A stretch of 64,000 nucleotides of DNA from Ructibacterium sp965146665 (GTDB lineage Bacteria; Bacillota; Clostridia; Monoglobales; Monoglobaceae): assembly GCA_965146665.1 (NCBI GenBank), contig CBCTHE010000004.1, positions 186,001 through 250,000 of the forward strand, given 5' to 3'. The position numbers and the translations under genes were made by a program. The notes below the pieces were generated by a model. That model was not told the origin of the DNA. It saw only the letters and a program-made list of their open reading frames with translations, and did not search any database. The first letter of the stretch is position 1, and every line of letters starts with the position of its first letter. Shown piece after piece: positions 52,694-60,856 of the stretch.

Positions 52694-53722
52694 TTAGTTG
52701 CCGCAGCCGCAGCCACAGGCATTGTTATTGCTGTTTGCTGTTCTTGCGCAGCAGCAGCCGCAGCCGCAGCCGTCTGTGCTGTCGTTCTGTCTCTGGGGCG
52801 GGAAGAACTGGTCAATGGGGAAACGGATGTCATTAAACAGCGCGCAGGGGCTCTCCTCTGTTGCAGAGGGACATTCCTGTGTGGGGATACAGAAGTCAAC
52901 CGCGTCAATCAGCAGCTGCGTATCCCGCTCCAAACGCACGATAAAGAACAATCCATAAGTAACCCGAACCTGTCTCACGTTGTCATCCACGACCAGATCG
53001 CCGCCAAAGCAGCTGCAGATATTGGCCGGGAACATGCTGCAGCCGCAGCAGCAGTCGCATCCACAGTCACAGCCGCAGTCACAGCCGCAGTCACAGCAGT
53101 CCGGCTCGACCAGTCTTGCGGTCAGGGCAACCGGCTCGACAGTCTCAACCGCCACGGTGGGCATATTGGTCTTCTGCCAGGTCTTCGCGATCTCGTTGGT
53201 ATCAGGATCGAATTTGGAGCTGAAGATCTTGGAGTTGCCTTCAGACCCGAACAGAATCACACGCTTGTCATAAGTTGTCAGACCGTGAATAATCGTAGGA
53301 TTGCAGACGCCGCAGAACACTTCCAGCGTAACGCAGACGAAGAATTTCAGGTCAACCGAGAAATAACCTCTGTTGAAGGAAAGGGGCTCTACATCTGTGT
53401 AGACCCAGATAATTTCCGCTTTCTTCAGCTTGACATTGATGGCGCAGTTGATCAGGTCCTGATCCGCCTGGGTCAAGTATACCCGCTGGTCTGCTACGCA
53501 GTCACGGTCACGGCAGGAGTCGTAGATTTGGCTGGTGTTGATGCAAACCGGTTCAGAAAACTCGCTGGCCCGGCGTCTTCTGGTGTCCGTACGCTCTTCC
53601 TTTGCGTCCGCAGCAACCGCGTCCGCAGCACCTGTATCTGCCGCATTGTCCTTGGGACAGCAAACAAAACAGTTGTCTTTCTTTTCCGGTACACGGTACC
53701 GTCTATCATTTCTCTCGTTCAT
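52694..53722 (-). CDS. Cysteine-rich, probable spore-surface protein (unrecognised family)
   Basis: 342 residues with about 35 Cys (10%). A charged N-terminus contains NCFVCC. A conserved-looking domain follows (CRDRDC near 70-75, VYLTQADQDLINCAINVKLKKAEIIWVYTDVEPLSFNRGYFSVDLKFF at about 80-128). A dense cluster of CDCG repeats occupies residues 209-228, splitting the domain; ICSCFGGDLVV and VRVTYGLFFIVRLERDTQLLIDAVDFCIP come next, then a tail of CGCGCCC and CGCGCG. No signal peptide or TM. The dense CxC pattern suggests metal binding or cross-linking. AAGGAGG precedes the ATG and a sigma-K-like promoter lies upstream. Spore coat function is an inference. Confidence 0.75.
   Translation of the reverse strand: MNERNDRRYRVPEKKDNCFVCCPKDNAADTGAADAVAADAKEERTDTRRRRASEFSEPVCINTSQIYDSCRDRDCVADQRVYLTQADQDLINCAINVKLKKAEIIWVYTDVEPLSFNRGYFSVDLKFFVCVTLEVFCGVCNPTIIHGLTTYDKRVILFGSEGNSKIFSSKFDPDTNEIAKTWQKTNMPTVAVETVEPVALTARLVEPDCCDCGCDCGCDCGCDCCCGCSMFPANICSCFGGDLVVDDNVRQVRVTYGLFFIVRLERDTQLLIDAVDFCIPTQECPSATEESPCALFNDIRFPIDQFFPPQRQNDSTDGCGCGCCCARTANSNNNACGCGCGN
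53051..53098 (-). repeat. 12-base tandem repeat inside the Cys-rich gene
   Basis: The plus strand reads CAGTCACAGCCG at 53063-53074 and 53075-53086, with a third copy (one variation) to 53098 and a degenerate copy before. Each unit encodes four residues (C-G-C-D frame), so unit gain or loss keeps the frame. Confidence 0.75.
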
Positions 53723-53775
53723 AAAATTTCCTCCTTTTATATTGACGGTGCGCTCTTTCGCGCCGCCTCACTAAC

Positions 53776-53804
53776 ATCATATGGCCGGGCCAAACTTTTG
53801 TTAC
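53776..53804 (-). promoter_or_regulatory. Sigma-K-like promoter of the Cys-rich gene
   Basis: Minus strand: AC at about 53800-53802, 16 bases, then CATATGAT (53776-53783), fitting the AC-N16-CATANNNT pattern of the late mother-cell sigma factor. Located 54 bases upstream of the start codon. Confidence 0.55.
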
Positions 53805-53900
53805 GGCGTTTTTCGAATTATGTAAACATATTTTTCCGGGCAATTTTTGTTTCTTGTGCATATCGACTAAAATATCAAAATAATATTGTACACTATTCGG

Positions 53901-53929
53901 TTGAATTATCATATAAAATAAAGTAAAAT
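53901..53929 (+). promoter_or_regulatory. Promoter of the EF-G-like gene
   Basis: TTGAAT (53901-53906), 17 bases, TAAAAT (53924-53929) in an AT-rich region. Confidence 0.55.
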
Positions 53930-54015
53930 GATAAGGTACTGAAACAGTTTTCCGGTATATACATCTTAGTGAATCTGGAAGCTGAAATATCAATAGAGCT
54001 TAGGAGGGCTGTCGT

Positions 54016-56082
54016 TTGAAACTTTATGACACATCAAAAATCAAAAACTTTTGTCTGTTGGGCCACGGGAATGCCGGAAAGACCTCGCTTGCAGAGGCTA
54101 TGCTGTTCACCTCCGGAAACATTGACCGGATGGGCAAAACAACGGACGGAAACACGGTAATGGATTTCGACCCAGAGGAAATCAAACGCAAGTTCTCGAT
54201 CAGCACCGCCATCGCGGCCTGCGACTGGAACGGCGTTAAATTTAATATATTGGACACGCCCGGATACTTTGATTTTGTGGGCGAGGTCCAGGAGGCGGTC
54301 CGGGTCGCCGACGCGGCCATCATCGTCCTCAGCGGAAAATCCGGCCTGACCGTGGGCGCGGAGAAGGCTTGGAACTACTGCGAGGAGCGCGGGATTCCCC
54401 GCATCTTCTTCATCAATAAGGTGGATGACGAGCGTGTCAACTACCAGGGCGTCCTGCAGCAGCTCAAGGACAAGTACGGGAAAAAAATAGCGCCTTTCCA
54501 GCTTCCCCTCCGGGAGGGTGAAAAGATCACCGGCTTTATCAACGTGGTTGAGCAGGAGGCCAGAAAATTTGACGGCGACCGTACGGTCACCGCCGAGATG
54601 CCCGCCGGCATGGAGGATGAGCTCGAACCCCTGCGGGAGATGATCAACGAGGCCGTTGCCGAGACCTCAGAAGAACTGATGGAAAAATACTTCGGCGGCG
54701 AGGCCTTTACCCTGCCGGAAATGTATGAGGCACTCCGCACCGGTGTGGCCGAAGGCGACATTGTTCCAGTGCTCTGCGGAAGCGCGTATCACAAGCTGGG
54801 CATTTCCTCCCTGATGAACGCCATTCACGCATACTTCCCCTCTCCGGACAGCAGGGATGATTTTGTGATGGGGACCAAAAAAGACGGTTCCTCCTCCCGG
54901 CTGAAAATTGATGTCAGCGATCCGCTTTCCGCCCTTGTGTTCAAGACGGTAGCCGACCCCTACGTTGGAAAGCTGTCCTATTTCAAGGTCTATTCCGGCG
55001 TGATGACACCGGACACAACCGTCTATAACATGAACAAGGACATCAATGAAAAAATCGGCAAGATCTATGTGGTACAAGGCAAAAAACAGGTGGAGGCGGA
55101 ACGCCTCAACGCGGGGGATATCGGTGCGGTTGCGAAGCTTACCAAGACTGGCACCGGCGATACGCTCAGCGGTCTGAACCACCCGCTCCAGCTGGACGGG
55201 ATCGAATTTGCAAAGCCAAATATGTCTTTGGCGGTGGTTCCCAAGTCAAAGGGCGATGAGGAAAAAATCGCACAGGGTCTGACCAAGCTCATGGAGGAAG
55301 ACAAGACCTTTATGCTGGAAAACAACAAGGAAACCCGCCAGCAAATTCTGAAAGGACTGGGGGACCAGCATATTGATGTGATCGTCAGCAAGCTGAGAAA
55401 CAAATTCGGCGTTGAGATCTCCTTTGAACAGCCCCGGGTGCCCTATCGCGAGGCCATCCGAAAAAAGGTCAAGGTGGAAGGAAAGCATAAAAAACAGTCC
55501 GGCGGCCACGGTCAGTACGGACATGTCTGGATCGAATTCGAGCCCACAGACGCAGAAGGTCTGGTATTTGAAGAAAAGGTCTTTGGCGGCAGTGTGCCGA
55601 AGGGGTATTTCCCCGCCGTGGAAAAGGGCCTGCAGGAATCCATGCAGCACGGTATTCTGGCCGGATATCCCATGGTTGGGCTGAAGGCCACGCTGGTGGA
55701 TGGTTCCTACCATGATGTAGACTCCTCGGAAATGGCCTTTAAGATTGCCGCCAACCTGGCATATAAGGCGGGTATGGAACAGGCGTCTCCGGTTATTTTG
55801 GAGCCGATCGGCCATTTGAAGGTCTATGTCCCTGACAATTACACAGGCGACATCATCGGAGATATCAATAAACGCCGGGGACAGATGCTCGGCATGACGC
55901 CTCTCAGCGACGGCATGACCATGATTGAGGGCGAGGTTCCCATGGCGGAAATGCACTCCTACGCTTCTGATCTCCGGAGCATTACACAGGCCAGAGGCAA
56001 TTTTGAGTTTGAATTTGACCGGTATCAGGAAGCGCCGCAGAATATCATGGATAAAATTGTGGCTGAGAACAAAAAGGATTAG
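54016..56082 (+). CDS. EF-G-like translational GTPase (EF-G2 type)
   Basis: 688 residues, all EF-G domains: P-loop GHGNAGKTSLAEA, G2/G3 with DTPGYFDFVGEV, G4 FINKVDDERV (NKVD), domain II, IV and V through MLGMTPLSDGMTMIEGEVPMAEM. The switch I region and N-terminus MKLYDTSKIKNFCLLGHG differ from canonical FusA, which normally sits in the str operon with rpsL/rpsG; here no ribosomal gene is near, so this is a paralogue. TTG start with TAGGAGGG seven bases upstream. Its precise role is unknown; family members act in translocation or rescue under special conditions. Confidence 0.9.
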   Translation: MKLYDTSKIKNFCLLGHGNAGKTSLAEAMLFTSGNIDRMGKTTDGNTVMDFDPEEIKRKFSISTAIAACDWNGVKFNILDTPGYFDFVGEVQEAVRVADAAIIVLSGKSGLTVGAEKAWNYCEERGIPRIFFINKVDDERVNYQGVLQQLKDKYGKKIAPFQLPLREGEKITGFINVVEQEARKFDGDRTVTAEMPAGMEDELEPLREMINEAVAETSEELMEKYFGGEAFTLPEMYEALRTGVAEGDIVPVLCGSAYHKLGISSLMNAIHAYFPSPDSRDDFVMGTKKDGSSSRLKIDVSDPLSALVFKTVADPYVGKLSYFKVYSGVMTPDTTVYNMNKDINEKIGKIYVVQGKKQVEAERLNAGDIGAVAKLTKTGTGDTLSGLNHPLQLDGIEFAKPNMSLAVVPKSKGDEEKIAQGLTKLMEEDKTFMLENNKETRQQILKGLGDQHIDVIVSKLRNKFGVEISFEQPRVPYREAIRKKVKVEGKHKKQSGGHGQYGHVWIEFEPTDAEGLVFEEKVFGGSVPKGYFPAVEKGLQESMQHGILAGYPMVGLKATLVDGSYHDVDSSEMAFKIAANLAYKAGMEQASPVILEPIGHLKVYVPDNYTGDIIGDINKRRGQMLGMTPLSDGMTMIEGEVPMAEMHSYASDLRSITQARGNFEFEFDRYQEAPQNIMDKIVAENKKD

Positions 56083-56130
56083 CCATAGGAGTGTCAAAAC
56101 CGATAGGGTGTTCGATTCTGCTATGGCTAA
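56079..56130. repeat. Dispersed inverted repeat, copy 2
   Basis: AGCCATAG (56081-56088) and CTATGGCT (56121-56128) flank an interior with GTCAAAACCGATA and a second segment with TTCGA. It overlaps the stop codon of the EF-G-like gene and lies just before its terminator. See copy 1 at 47299-47336. Confidence 0.65.
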
Positions 56131-56134
56131 ACGC

Positions 56135-56168
56135 AAAAGGCTGTGGAACTCGGGTTCCACAGCCTTTT
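56135..56168. terminator. Bidirectional terminator, EF-G-like gene and EamA transporter
   Basis: AAAAGGCTGTGGAAC (56135-56149) and GTTCCACAGCCTTTT (56154-56168), 15 perfect bp, 4-base loop, T run. Confidence 0.9.
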
Positions 56169-56179
56169 TTGGCAGAATT

Positions 56180-57118
56180 TCACGCTCTGCTCTCCGCGTT
56201 TTTCTCATGTTTCCGCCGTTCAAATTTTTTCTCTGAGAGCAAAAGCCCTGCCAGCGTCAGCAGGATTCCCACAGCGGCGCCGCCGCTGATCTGCTCCTTG
56301 AGTACCAGAACGGAAGTGATAACCGTAATAACCGGCACCAGATAAATATAAACGCTGGTTTTGACCGCGCCTAAAATTTTCACAGCCTGATTCCAGCTGA
56401 CAAAACAGCACGCCGAAGCCCCCAGACCCAGAAACAGAAGATTGAACAGGCTGAGCGGATCGGTAAGACGGCCCAGCTCCATGTGAAAATCAAAGAAAAA
56501 CAGGGTCGGAACCATACACAGGAGTCCATAGAAAAACACTCGCCTTGTGGTCTGAATGGTACTGCAGCCAAAGGCACTGATCCTTTTGGTCAGCAGAGAA
56601 TAGACCGCCCAGACCAGCGCCGCGGCCAGAGCGAGCAGATCCCCCGCAGGATTCAGCACAAACCCCGCGCTTCCGCCGCAGCTCACCAGACAGATCCCGG
56701 CCATGGCTGTCACAAACCCAATGATAAAGCCAGCATGCAGTTTTTCACGGTTACCCTTCCGAAAGAGGGAAAGTATAATTGTGAAAAAAGGTGCCGTAGA
56801 TATGATGACCCCCACATTGGAGGCCGAAGTAAAGGTGAGCGCAATATTTTCCAGCAGGTAGTACAAGGTGACGCCGCAGATTCCGGCACACAGAAAGGTA
56901 AACTCCTGCCTCAGACTGGTATATTTCAAAAAATGAGGATAAAAGGCCGTCAGCGCGGCCCAGCCCAGCAGAAACCGGAAAAACAGGATCTCGACCGGCG
57001 CAAAATTCCGAAGGAGCACCTTGGTTGAGATAAAGGTCGTACCCCAGATCAAAATGGTCGCCATTGCCAAAAGATGTCCCATTGACTTGCTGTCCTTTTT
57101 GAATCTGTCCTCTCTCAT
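56180..57118 (-). CDS. EamA-family (DMT) transporter
   Basis: 312-residue membrane protein with about ten TMs in two EamA repeats: ATILIWGTTFISTKVLLRNFAPVEILFFRFLLGW in the first and ALVWAVYSLLTKRIS in the second. AGGAGTG precedes the ATG, which overlaps the AraC gene stop by 4 bases (57115/57118), so the regulator and transporter form one operon. The substrate is unknown; family members often export amino acids or other metabolites. Confidence 0.88.
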   Translation of the reverse strand: MREDRFKKDSKSMGHLLAMATILIWGTTFISTKVLLRNFAPVEILFFRFLLGWAALTAFYPHFLKYTSLRQEFTFLCAGICGVTLYYLLENIALTFTSASNVGVIISTAPFFTIILSLFRKGNREKLHAGFIIGFVTAMAGICLVSCGGSAGFVLNPAGDLLALAAALVWAVYSLLTKRISAFGCSTIQTTRRVFFYGLLCMVPTLFFFDFHMELGRLTDPLSLFNLLFLGLGASACCFVSWNQAVKILGAVKTSVYIYLVPVITVITSVLVLKEQISGGAAVGILLTLAGLLLSEKKFERRKHEKNAESRA

Positions 57119-57939
57119 TGATGCACTCCTGTCTCCTGAAACATATTCCGGTACGCACCGGGCGTCAGCCCGGTAAACATGGTAAAAAAGCTGCTGAAAT
57201 GGCTTTGGTCGGAAAACCCGGCCTTGACCGCGGCCTCAGCCGGCATATCCCCCTGCTCCAAAAAAGCACGGGCCCGGTTGATGCGGAGGTTTTCCAGAAA
57301 CCGATAGGGCGTGATTCCCATCTCTCTGGTAAAGGCCCGGAGCAGGGTTGACTTGGTCAGATGCGCCGCGGCGCAGATATCCTCAAGGGTTACACGCTCC
57401 GCATAGTGCTTCTCCATCCATTCACATGCTTTCCCCACCTCTGTGCGGCAGGCGGCTGAATCCTGCGCAAAGGGCTGGGTATAGCGCTCCATCACAAGCT
57501 CCAGAAAAATCAGCAGGGTCTCTTCCTTCTCGAATTCTCCGGATCTGGCGCACACCATTTCATGCAGTCTCCGTATGAGCCCGCCCGCCGCCTCGTCGCG
57601 GACCACCGGCCTTGAGAAACAGACCCGGTCCCTGGTCCCGGCAATCTCCATACGGATTCGTTCCATGACATTGGGCGCAATGTTGAACCCCCGGTAGTCC
57701 AAATCTCCGTCTACCGCGGCACAGGCGTGGCTCTCACCCGGATTCAGCAGTATGATATCGCCGGGTTCAAGGAGATATTCCCGGTTCTTGCACCGGAGCC
57801 TCCGGTTTCCCGCCGCAATGACCCCCACCGCGTAATGCTCGTGGAAATGGTTTGGGAGATCCGGTATCATCCCGCAGAGCTGATATGCCTCAATTTGCAG
57901 TGTCTCATCAAAACAGATTCTGCGTGTTTCTTTATTCAT
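57115..57939 (-). CDS. AraC-family transcriptional regulator
   Basis: 274 residues: N-terminal cupin-like sensing domain (about 15-140, HFHEHYAVGVIAAGNRRLRCKNREYLLEPGDIILLNPGESHACA) and a C-terminal double HTH (about 165-270, TLEDICAAAHLTKSTLLRAFTREMGITPYRFLENLRINRARAFL...GFSDQSHFSSFF). Such AraC regulators usually control the exporter next to them. AGGTGA ribosome site. Confidence 0.92.
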   Translation of the reverse strand: MNKETRRICFDETLQIEAYQLCGMIPDLPNHFHEHYAVGVIAAGNRRLRCKNREYLLEPGDIILLNPGESHACAAVDGDLDYRGFNIAPNVMERIRMEIAGTRDRVCFSRPVVRDEAAGGLIRRLHEMVCARSGEFEKEETLLIFLELVMERYTQPFAQDSAACRTEVGKACEWMEKHYAERVTLEDICAAAHLTKSTLLRAFTREMGITPYRFLENLRINRARAFLEQGDMPAEAAVKAGFSDQSHFSSFFTMFTGLTPGAYRNMFQETGVHQ

Positions 57940-58083
57940 GTATGTTCACCTCATGAAACCAGTATACCACACCTCCGTCTGTTTGGCTTGTAAGATATCG
58001 TCATTTTTTTATCTTTCCCAAAAGCGTACGGTCAAAATTTTATAAATCCCCAAACAGTAATATGTCTTTTTCTCTTCTGCCGT

Positions 58084-58851
58084 CTACAGGTATTTTACCG
58101 CAATGATGGAGACGCCCAGCACCGCCAGCACAACACCGGTGACCCGGTTGAGCACAATGGGCCTGGCCTTATTGGCAAACTTGGCGGCGATTCTAGCCCA
58201 GAGCAAAGTGGAAAGCACGCAGAAAACCAGACACCAGATATCCGGCGCGCCGCCAATGGCAAAATGGCTTACCGCCCCGGTCAGTGCCGTAAAAGTCATG
58301 ATAAACACACTGGTTCCGACCGCTGTTTTCAGCTCATAGCCCAACACGCTGGTCAGAATCAAAAGCATCATCATGCCTCCGCCCGCGCCCACAAAGCCGC
58401 AGATAAACCCAATCAGAATACCGCAGAGAACCGATTGGACAAAGCGCTTTTTGGTGCTGACCTGTTCCATGACATCCTTGGTGGTCATAACAGGCTTTAC
58501 AATGAACTTGATCCCCAGAAGCAGGGTCATAAACACCGAAAATCCGCCCATGGTACTGCTCGGCAGCAGGCTGGAAATCCAGCTCCCCACCAGCGTGAAG
58601 CAGAGCACCGTCACCATCATGACCAACCCGTTTTTCACATCCAGGTTTTTATTTTTTCCATAGGTATAAGCGCTGACAGCGCTTGCCAGCACATCGCTCG
58701 CCAGCGCGATGCCCACCGCCTCATAGGCCGGTATATTTAAAAAGGTGATCAGCATGGGACTGATCACAGCCGCGGCGCTCATCCCGGCAAATCCTGTGCC
58801 AAGCCCGGCGCCGATCCCGGCGATAAAACAAACAATCAGTTTTACGAGCAT
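58084..58851 (-). CDS. TauE/SafE-family sulfite/organosulfur exporter-like protein
   Basis: 255 residues, about eight TMs. CFIAGIGAGLGTGFAGMSAAAVISPML and GFICGFVGAGGGMMMLLILTSVLGYELKTAVGTSVFIMTFTA (the two half-repeats) are family hallmarks. AAGGAGAG precedes the ATG. It follows the MarR gene by 15 bases; the self-regulated MarR/TauE pair suggests export of a sulfur compound or other anion, not proven. Confidence 0.88.
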   Translation of the reverse strand: MLVKLIVCFIAGIGAGLGTGFAGMSAAAVISPMLITFLNIPAYEAVGIALASDVLASAVSAYTYGKNKNLDVKNGLVMMVTVLCFTLVGSWISSLLPSSTMGGFSVFMTLLLGIKFIVKPVMTTKDVMEQVSTKKRFVQSVLCGILIGFICGFVGAGGGMMMLLILTSVLGYELKTAVGTSVFIMTFTALTGAVSHFAIGGAPDIWCLVFCVLSTLLWARIAAKFANKARPIVLNRVTGVVLAVLGVSIIAVKYL

Positions 58852-58866
58852 GAATTTCTCTCCTTT

Positions 58867-59292
58867 CTAATCCTCCATCTGTAAATTCCGCACAACCTTT
58901 TCAAACAGCCGCACAGTCTCCCGCTTCTCTTCCCGGGTGAAGCCCAAAAAGATCTGGTTCACAAATTTCCGCTGGGCCGTCTGTCCATCCCGGATGATGC
59001 CACCGGCTGTCTCCCGGCAGCGCAAATGCACGCTCTTTCGGTTCCCGGCGTCAAAAGACCGTTCCAGATAGCCATGCACCGCGAGACTGTGAACCGCGCC
59101 AGAAACATGGGATTTTGTCAGGCGCCTGCGCCTGACAATGTCGGCGGCTGTATCAAATCCCGGATTATTGGCCAGAAACAACAGAATATCCAGTTCGATT
59201 CGGGTAATTCCATGCCGGGCCGCCACCGGCTCCAAATACTGATCGTACAGCCGTTTCAGCAGTGCTATTCCATTCCAGAATTCCGGCTTCAT
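58867..59292 (-). CDS. MarR-family repressor
   Basis: Winged-helix protein of 141 residues (NGIALLKRLYDQYLEPVAARHGITRIELDILLFLANNPGFDTAADIVRRRRLTKSHVSGAVHSLAVHGYLERSFDAGNRKSVHLR). GGAGG ribosome site. Its promoter carries a perfect 10-bp inverted repeat, so autoregulation is likely, with the TauE gene downstream as co-regulated target. Confidence 0.92.
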   Translation of the reverse strand: MKPEFWNGIALLKRLYDQYLEPVAARHGITRIELDILLFLANNPGFDTAADIVRRRRLTKSHVSGAVHSLAVHGYLERSFDAGNRKSVHLRCRETAGGIIRDGQTAQRKFVNQIFLGFTREEKRETVRLFEKVVRNLQMED

Positions 59293-59324
59293 CTCTCATA
59301 CCTCCGCTGTATTTTTGTTCTAAA

Positions 59325-59369
59325 AAGAACTATATGTTACATTATAGTTCTTACGCCGCGCTTTGTCAA
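59325..59369 (-). promoter_or_regulatory. MarR promoter with overlapping operator
   Basis: Minus strand: TTGACA (59364-59369), 17 bases, TATAAT (59341-59346). The inverted repeat AAGAACTATA (59325-59334) / TATAGTTCTT (59343-59352) covers the -10 box; a second small repeat GTTCT-AAAA-AGAAC lies at 59317-59330, sharing an AGAAC half-site. Confidence 0.82.
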
Positions 59370-59457
59370 TCCCTTTTTTTCTTTCCCGCATAAAGAGGAC
59401 ACGGTTTGCGGAAAAACTGAATTTTCCGTTCTGCCGGCGCTTTGATACAACGAAAAA

Positions 59458-59488
59458 GCCGCGGATATGCTCTCTGCATATCCGCGGC
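59458..59488 (-). terminator. Terminator after the Hpt gene
   Basis: GCCGCGGATATGC (59458-59470) and GCATATCCGCGGC (59476-59488), 13 perfect bp, loop 5; TTTTTC follows on the minus strand. Confidence 0.88.
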
Positions 59489-59508
59489 CTATATTCTCCT
59501 TGATTCCA

Positions 59509-59862
59509 TTACTCCGCTTTCACAGCCGCCACAATCCTATCGTACAGAGGGGCAATCTCCTCCATCATCAGCTGTCCTGCCTCCAGGTTTCCGCCGCGGA
59601 GCTGTTCCGTCTGTGCGGCGACCTTTTCGAACAGCCGCTTCATGGAGAGATTGCCCGCCACACCCTTGAGGGTATGGGCCGCCCGAAAAGCCGCCTGACA
59701 ATCCCCGCGCGCAAGGGCGGCGGTGAGTTCCTGATAGCTGGTGTCGTCAGGGAATTTCAGCAAAAATTTTTCAAACAGAGCCTCATTGTTCATAAAGCGG
59801 TTCAGCCCCTCGGCATAATCAATGCCGCATTCGTTTAAAACCGCCATCTTCTCCTGGTTCAT
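59509..59862 (-). CDS. Orphan Hpt (histidine phosphotransfer) protein
   Basis: Four-helix-bundle protein of 117 residues. The phosphoacceptor motif is AAHTLKGVAGNL, His about residue 63. ATG 59862 is chosen because AGGAGG lies at good spacing; the ATG at 59868 is immediately behind the ribosome site. No histidine kinase, receiver or chemotaxis gene lies within this window, so its phosphorelay partners must be elsewhere. Confidence 0.9.
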   Translation of the reverse strand: MNQEKMAVLNECGIDYAEGLNRFMNNEALFEKFLLKFPDDTSYQELTAALARGDCQAAFRAAHTLKGVAGNLSMKRLFEKVAAQTEQLRGGNLEAGQLMMEEIAPLYDRIVAAVKAE

Positions 59863-59981
59863 GCCCATCCTCCTGTATACACGAAAACTTCCAATACCTT
59901 ATGATAGTCTTTATTATATTTCATAGATACGGATAAGTCAATAAAAAATTTTGCAGCGCTGTATCAGAACCTTGCATACAG

Positions 59982-60752
59982 CTATAAGAGATTGCCATGG
60001 CGGAACTGGATTGGACTGAGCCCTATCCGCTTTTTAAAGAAATTTGAAAAGTAATACTGGTTTTCAAAGCCGCATTCCTCCGCAATCCAGGAAACCGGCC
60101 GGTCCGTCATAAGCAGATAGGCTTTTGCCCGCTCCAGCCGGCTTTTTGATAAATATTCCATGGGCGTAGAGCCGGTTTGCTTCTTAAACTTCCCGATCAG
60201 CCCCGCCTTGGAAAGGCCCGCCTCCCGCGCAAGCTCCTCCAGCGTCAGCCGCTTCGCCAGCCTTTCCTCCATATACCGGATCACATGCTCCACCTCTGCG
60301 GCGCCGGCCAGCCGCAGGCATGTATTCTCCCGATACAGCTGGTACATGAGGTCATTGAGCAGATGATCCCAAAGCGCGGACGGCTGGCACACCACAGCGG
60401 GATCCGGCTGTAAAAGCCGCAGGGTTTCCTCTGCCCGGGCACTGTCGCGGAACGAGAGGAGGCCCTGGGGTTCCCGCATTCCGGTCAGCGTACAGGAGAA
60501 CTGGATATAGTGGGCCGTGAGCGGCTCGGTCACCTGCCGGACAAAGGGCATATCCGCCGGAAACAGCACGGCATCTCCCGCGCCGGCACAGAAGGATTCC
60601 CCGCCCATGGTACAGGCAAAACGCCCGCGGGTCAGGCACAGCAATGCCCAGGCCGCATGACTGCCCCGGTCTACCAAAAAATGTTCTCTTTCAATATAGA
60701 AGTTGCTCCGGATGTGACAAAAGCAGGAAACCAACACCCCACCTACTTTCAT
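59982..60752 (-). CDS. AraC-family transcriptional regulator, divergent from the FAD oxidoreductase
   Basis: 256 residues: cupin-like N-terminus (YIEREHFLVDRGSHAAWALLCLTRGRFACTMGGESFCAGAGDAVLFPADMPFVRQV) and C-terminal AraC HTH pair (LTLEELAREAGLSKAGLIGKFKKQTGSTPMEYLSKSRLERAKAYL...CGFENQYYFSNFFKKRIGLSPIQFR). ATG 60752 lacks a clear ribosome site; GTG/TTG codons 6-7 with AGGTGG before them are alternatives. It is divergently transcribed from the oxidoreductase, the usual layout for a local activator. Confidence 0.9.
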   Translation of the reverse strand: MKVGGVLVSCFCHIRSNFYIEREHFLVDRGSHAAWALLCLTRGRFACTMGGESFCAGAGDAVLFPADMPFVRQVTEPLTAHYIQFSCTLTGMREPQGLLSFRDSARAEETLRLLQPDPAVVCQPSALWDHLLNDLMYQLYRENTCLRLAGAAEVEHVIRYMEERLAKRLTLEELAREAGLSKAGLIGKFKKQTGSTPMEYLSKSRLERAKAYLLMTDRPVSWIAEECGFENQYYFSNFFKKRIGLSPIQFRHGNLL

Positions 60753-60803
60753 ATATTATAAATAAATTCTACTTTTCCATATTTACAATATTTATCTTCT
60801 ACT

Positions 60804-60832
60804 ATAATATAGAAATACATTATAAATGTCAA
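60804..60832 (-). promoter_or_regulatory. Promoter of the AraC gene, overlapping the divergent one
   Basis: Minus strand: TTGACA (60827-60832), 17 bases, TATTAT (60804-60809). A TATAAT on the plus strand (60803-60808) overlaps this -10 box, so the two divergent genes may share the region and compete for polymerase. Confidence 0.6.
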
Positions 60833-60856
60833 GTGGAACGGAAAGGATGAATCCAT

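Noticed and set aside
53041..53105. CRISPR-like short repeat block
   Set aside because: Units are 12 bases with no spacers and lie in a coding frame; a protein repeat, not an array.
52652..53926. Long plus-strand reading frame (424 codons) with Ala/Val-rich repeats
   Set aside because: Antisense shadow of the Cys-rich gene: the Ala runs are the complement of the Cys/Gly codons; it has no ribosome site and no recognisable domain.
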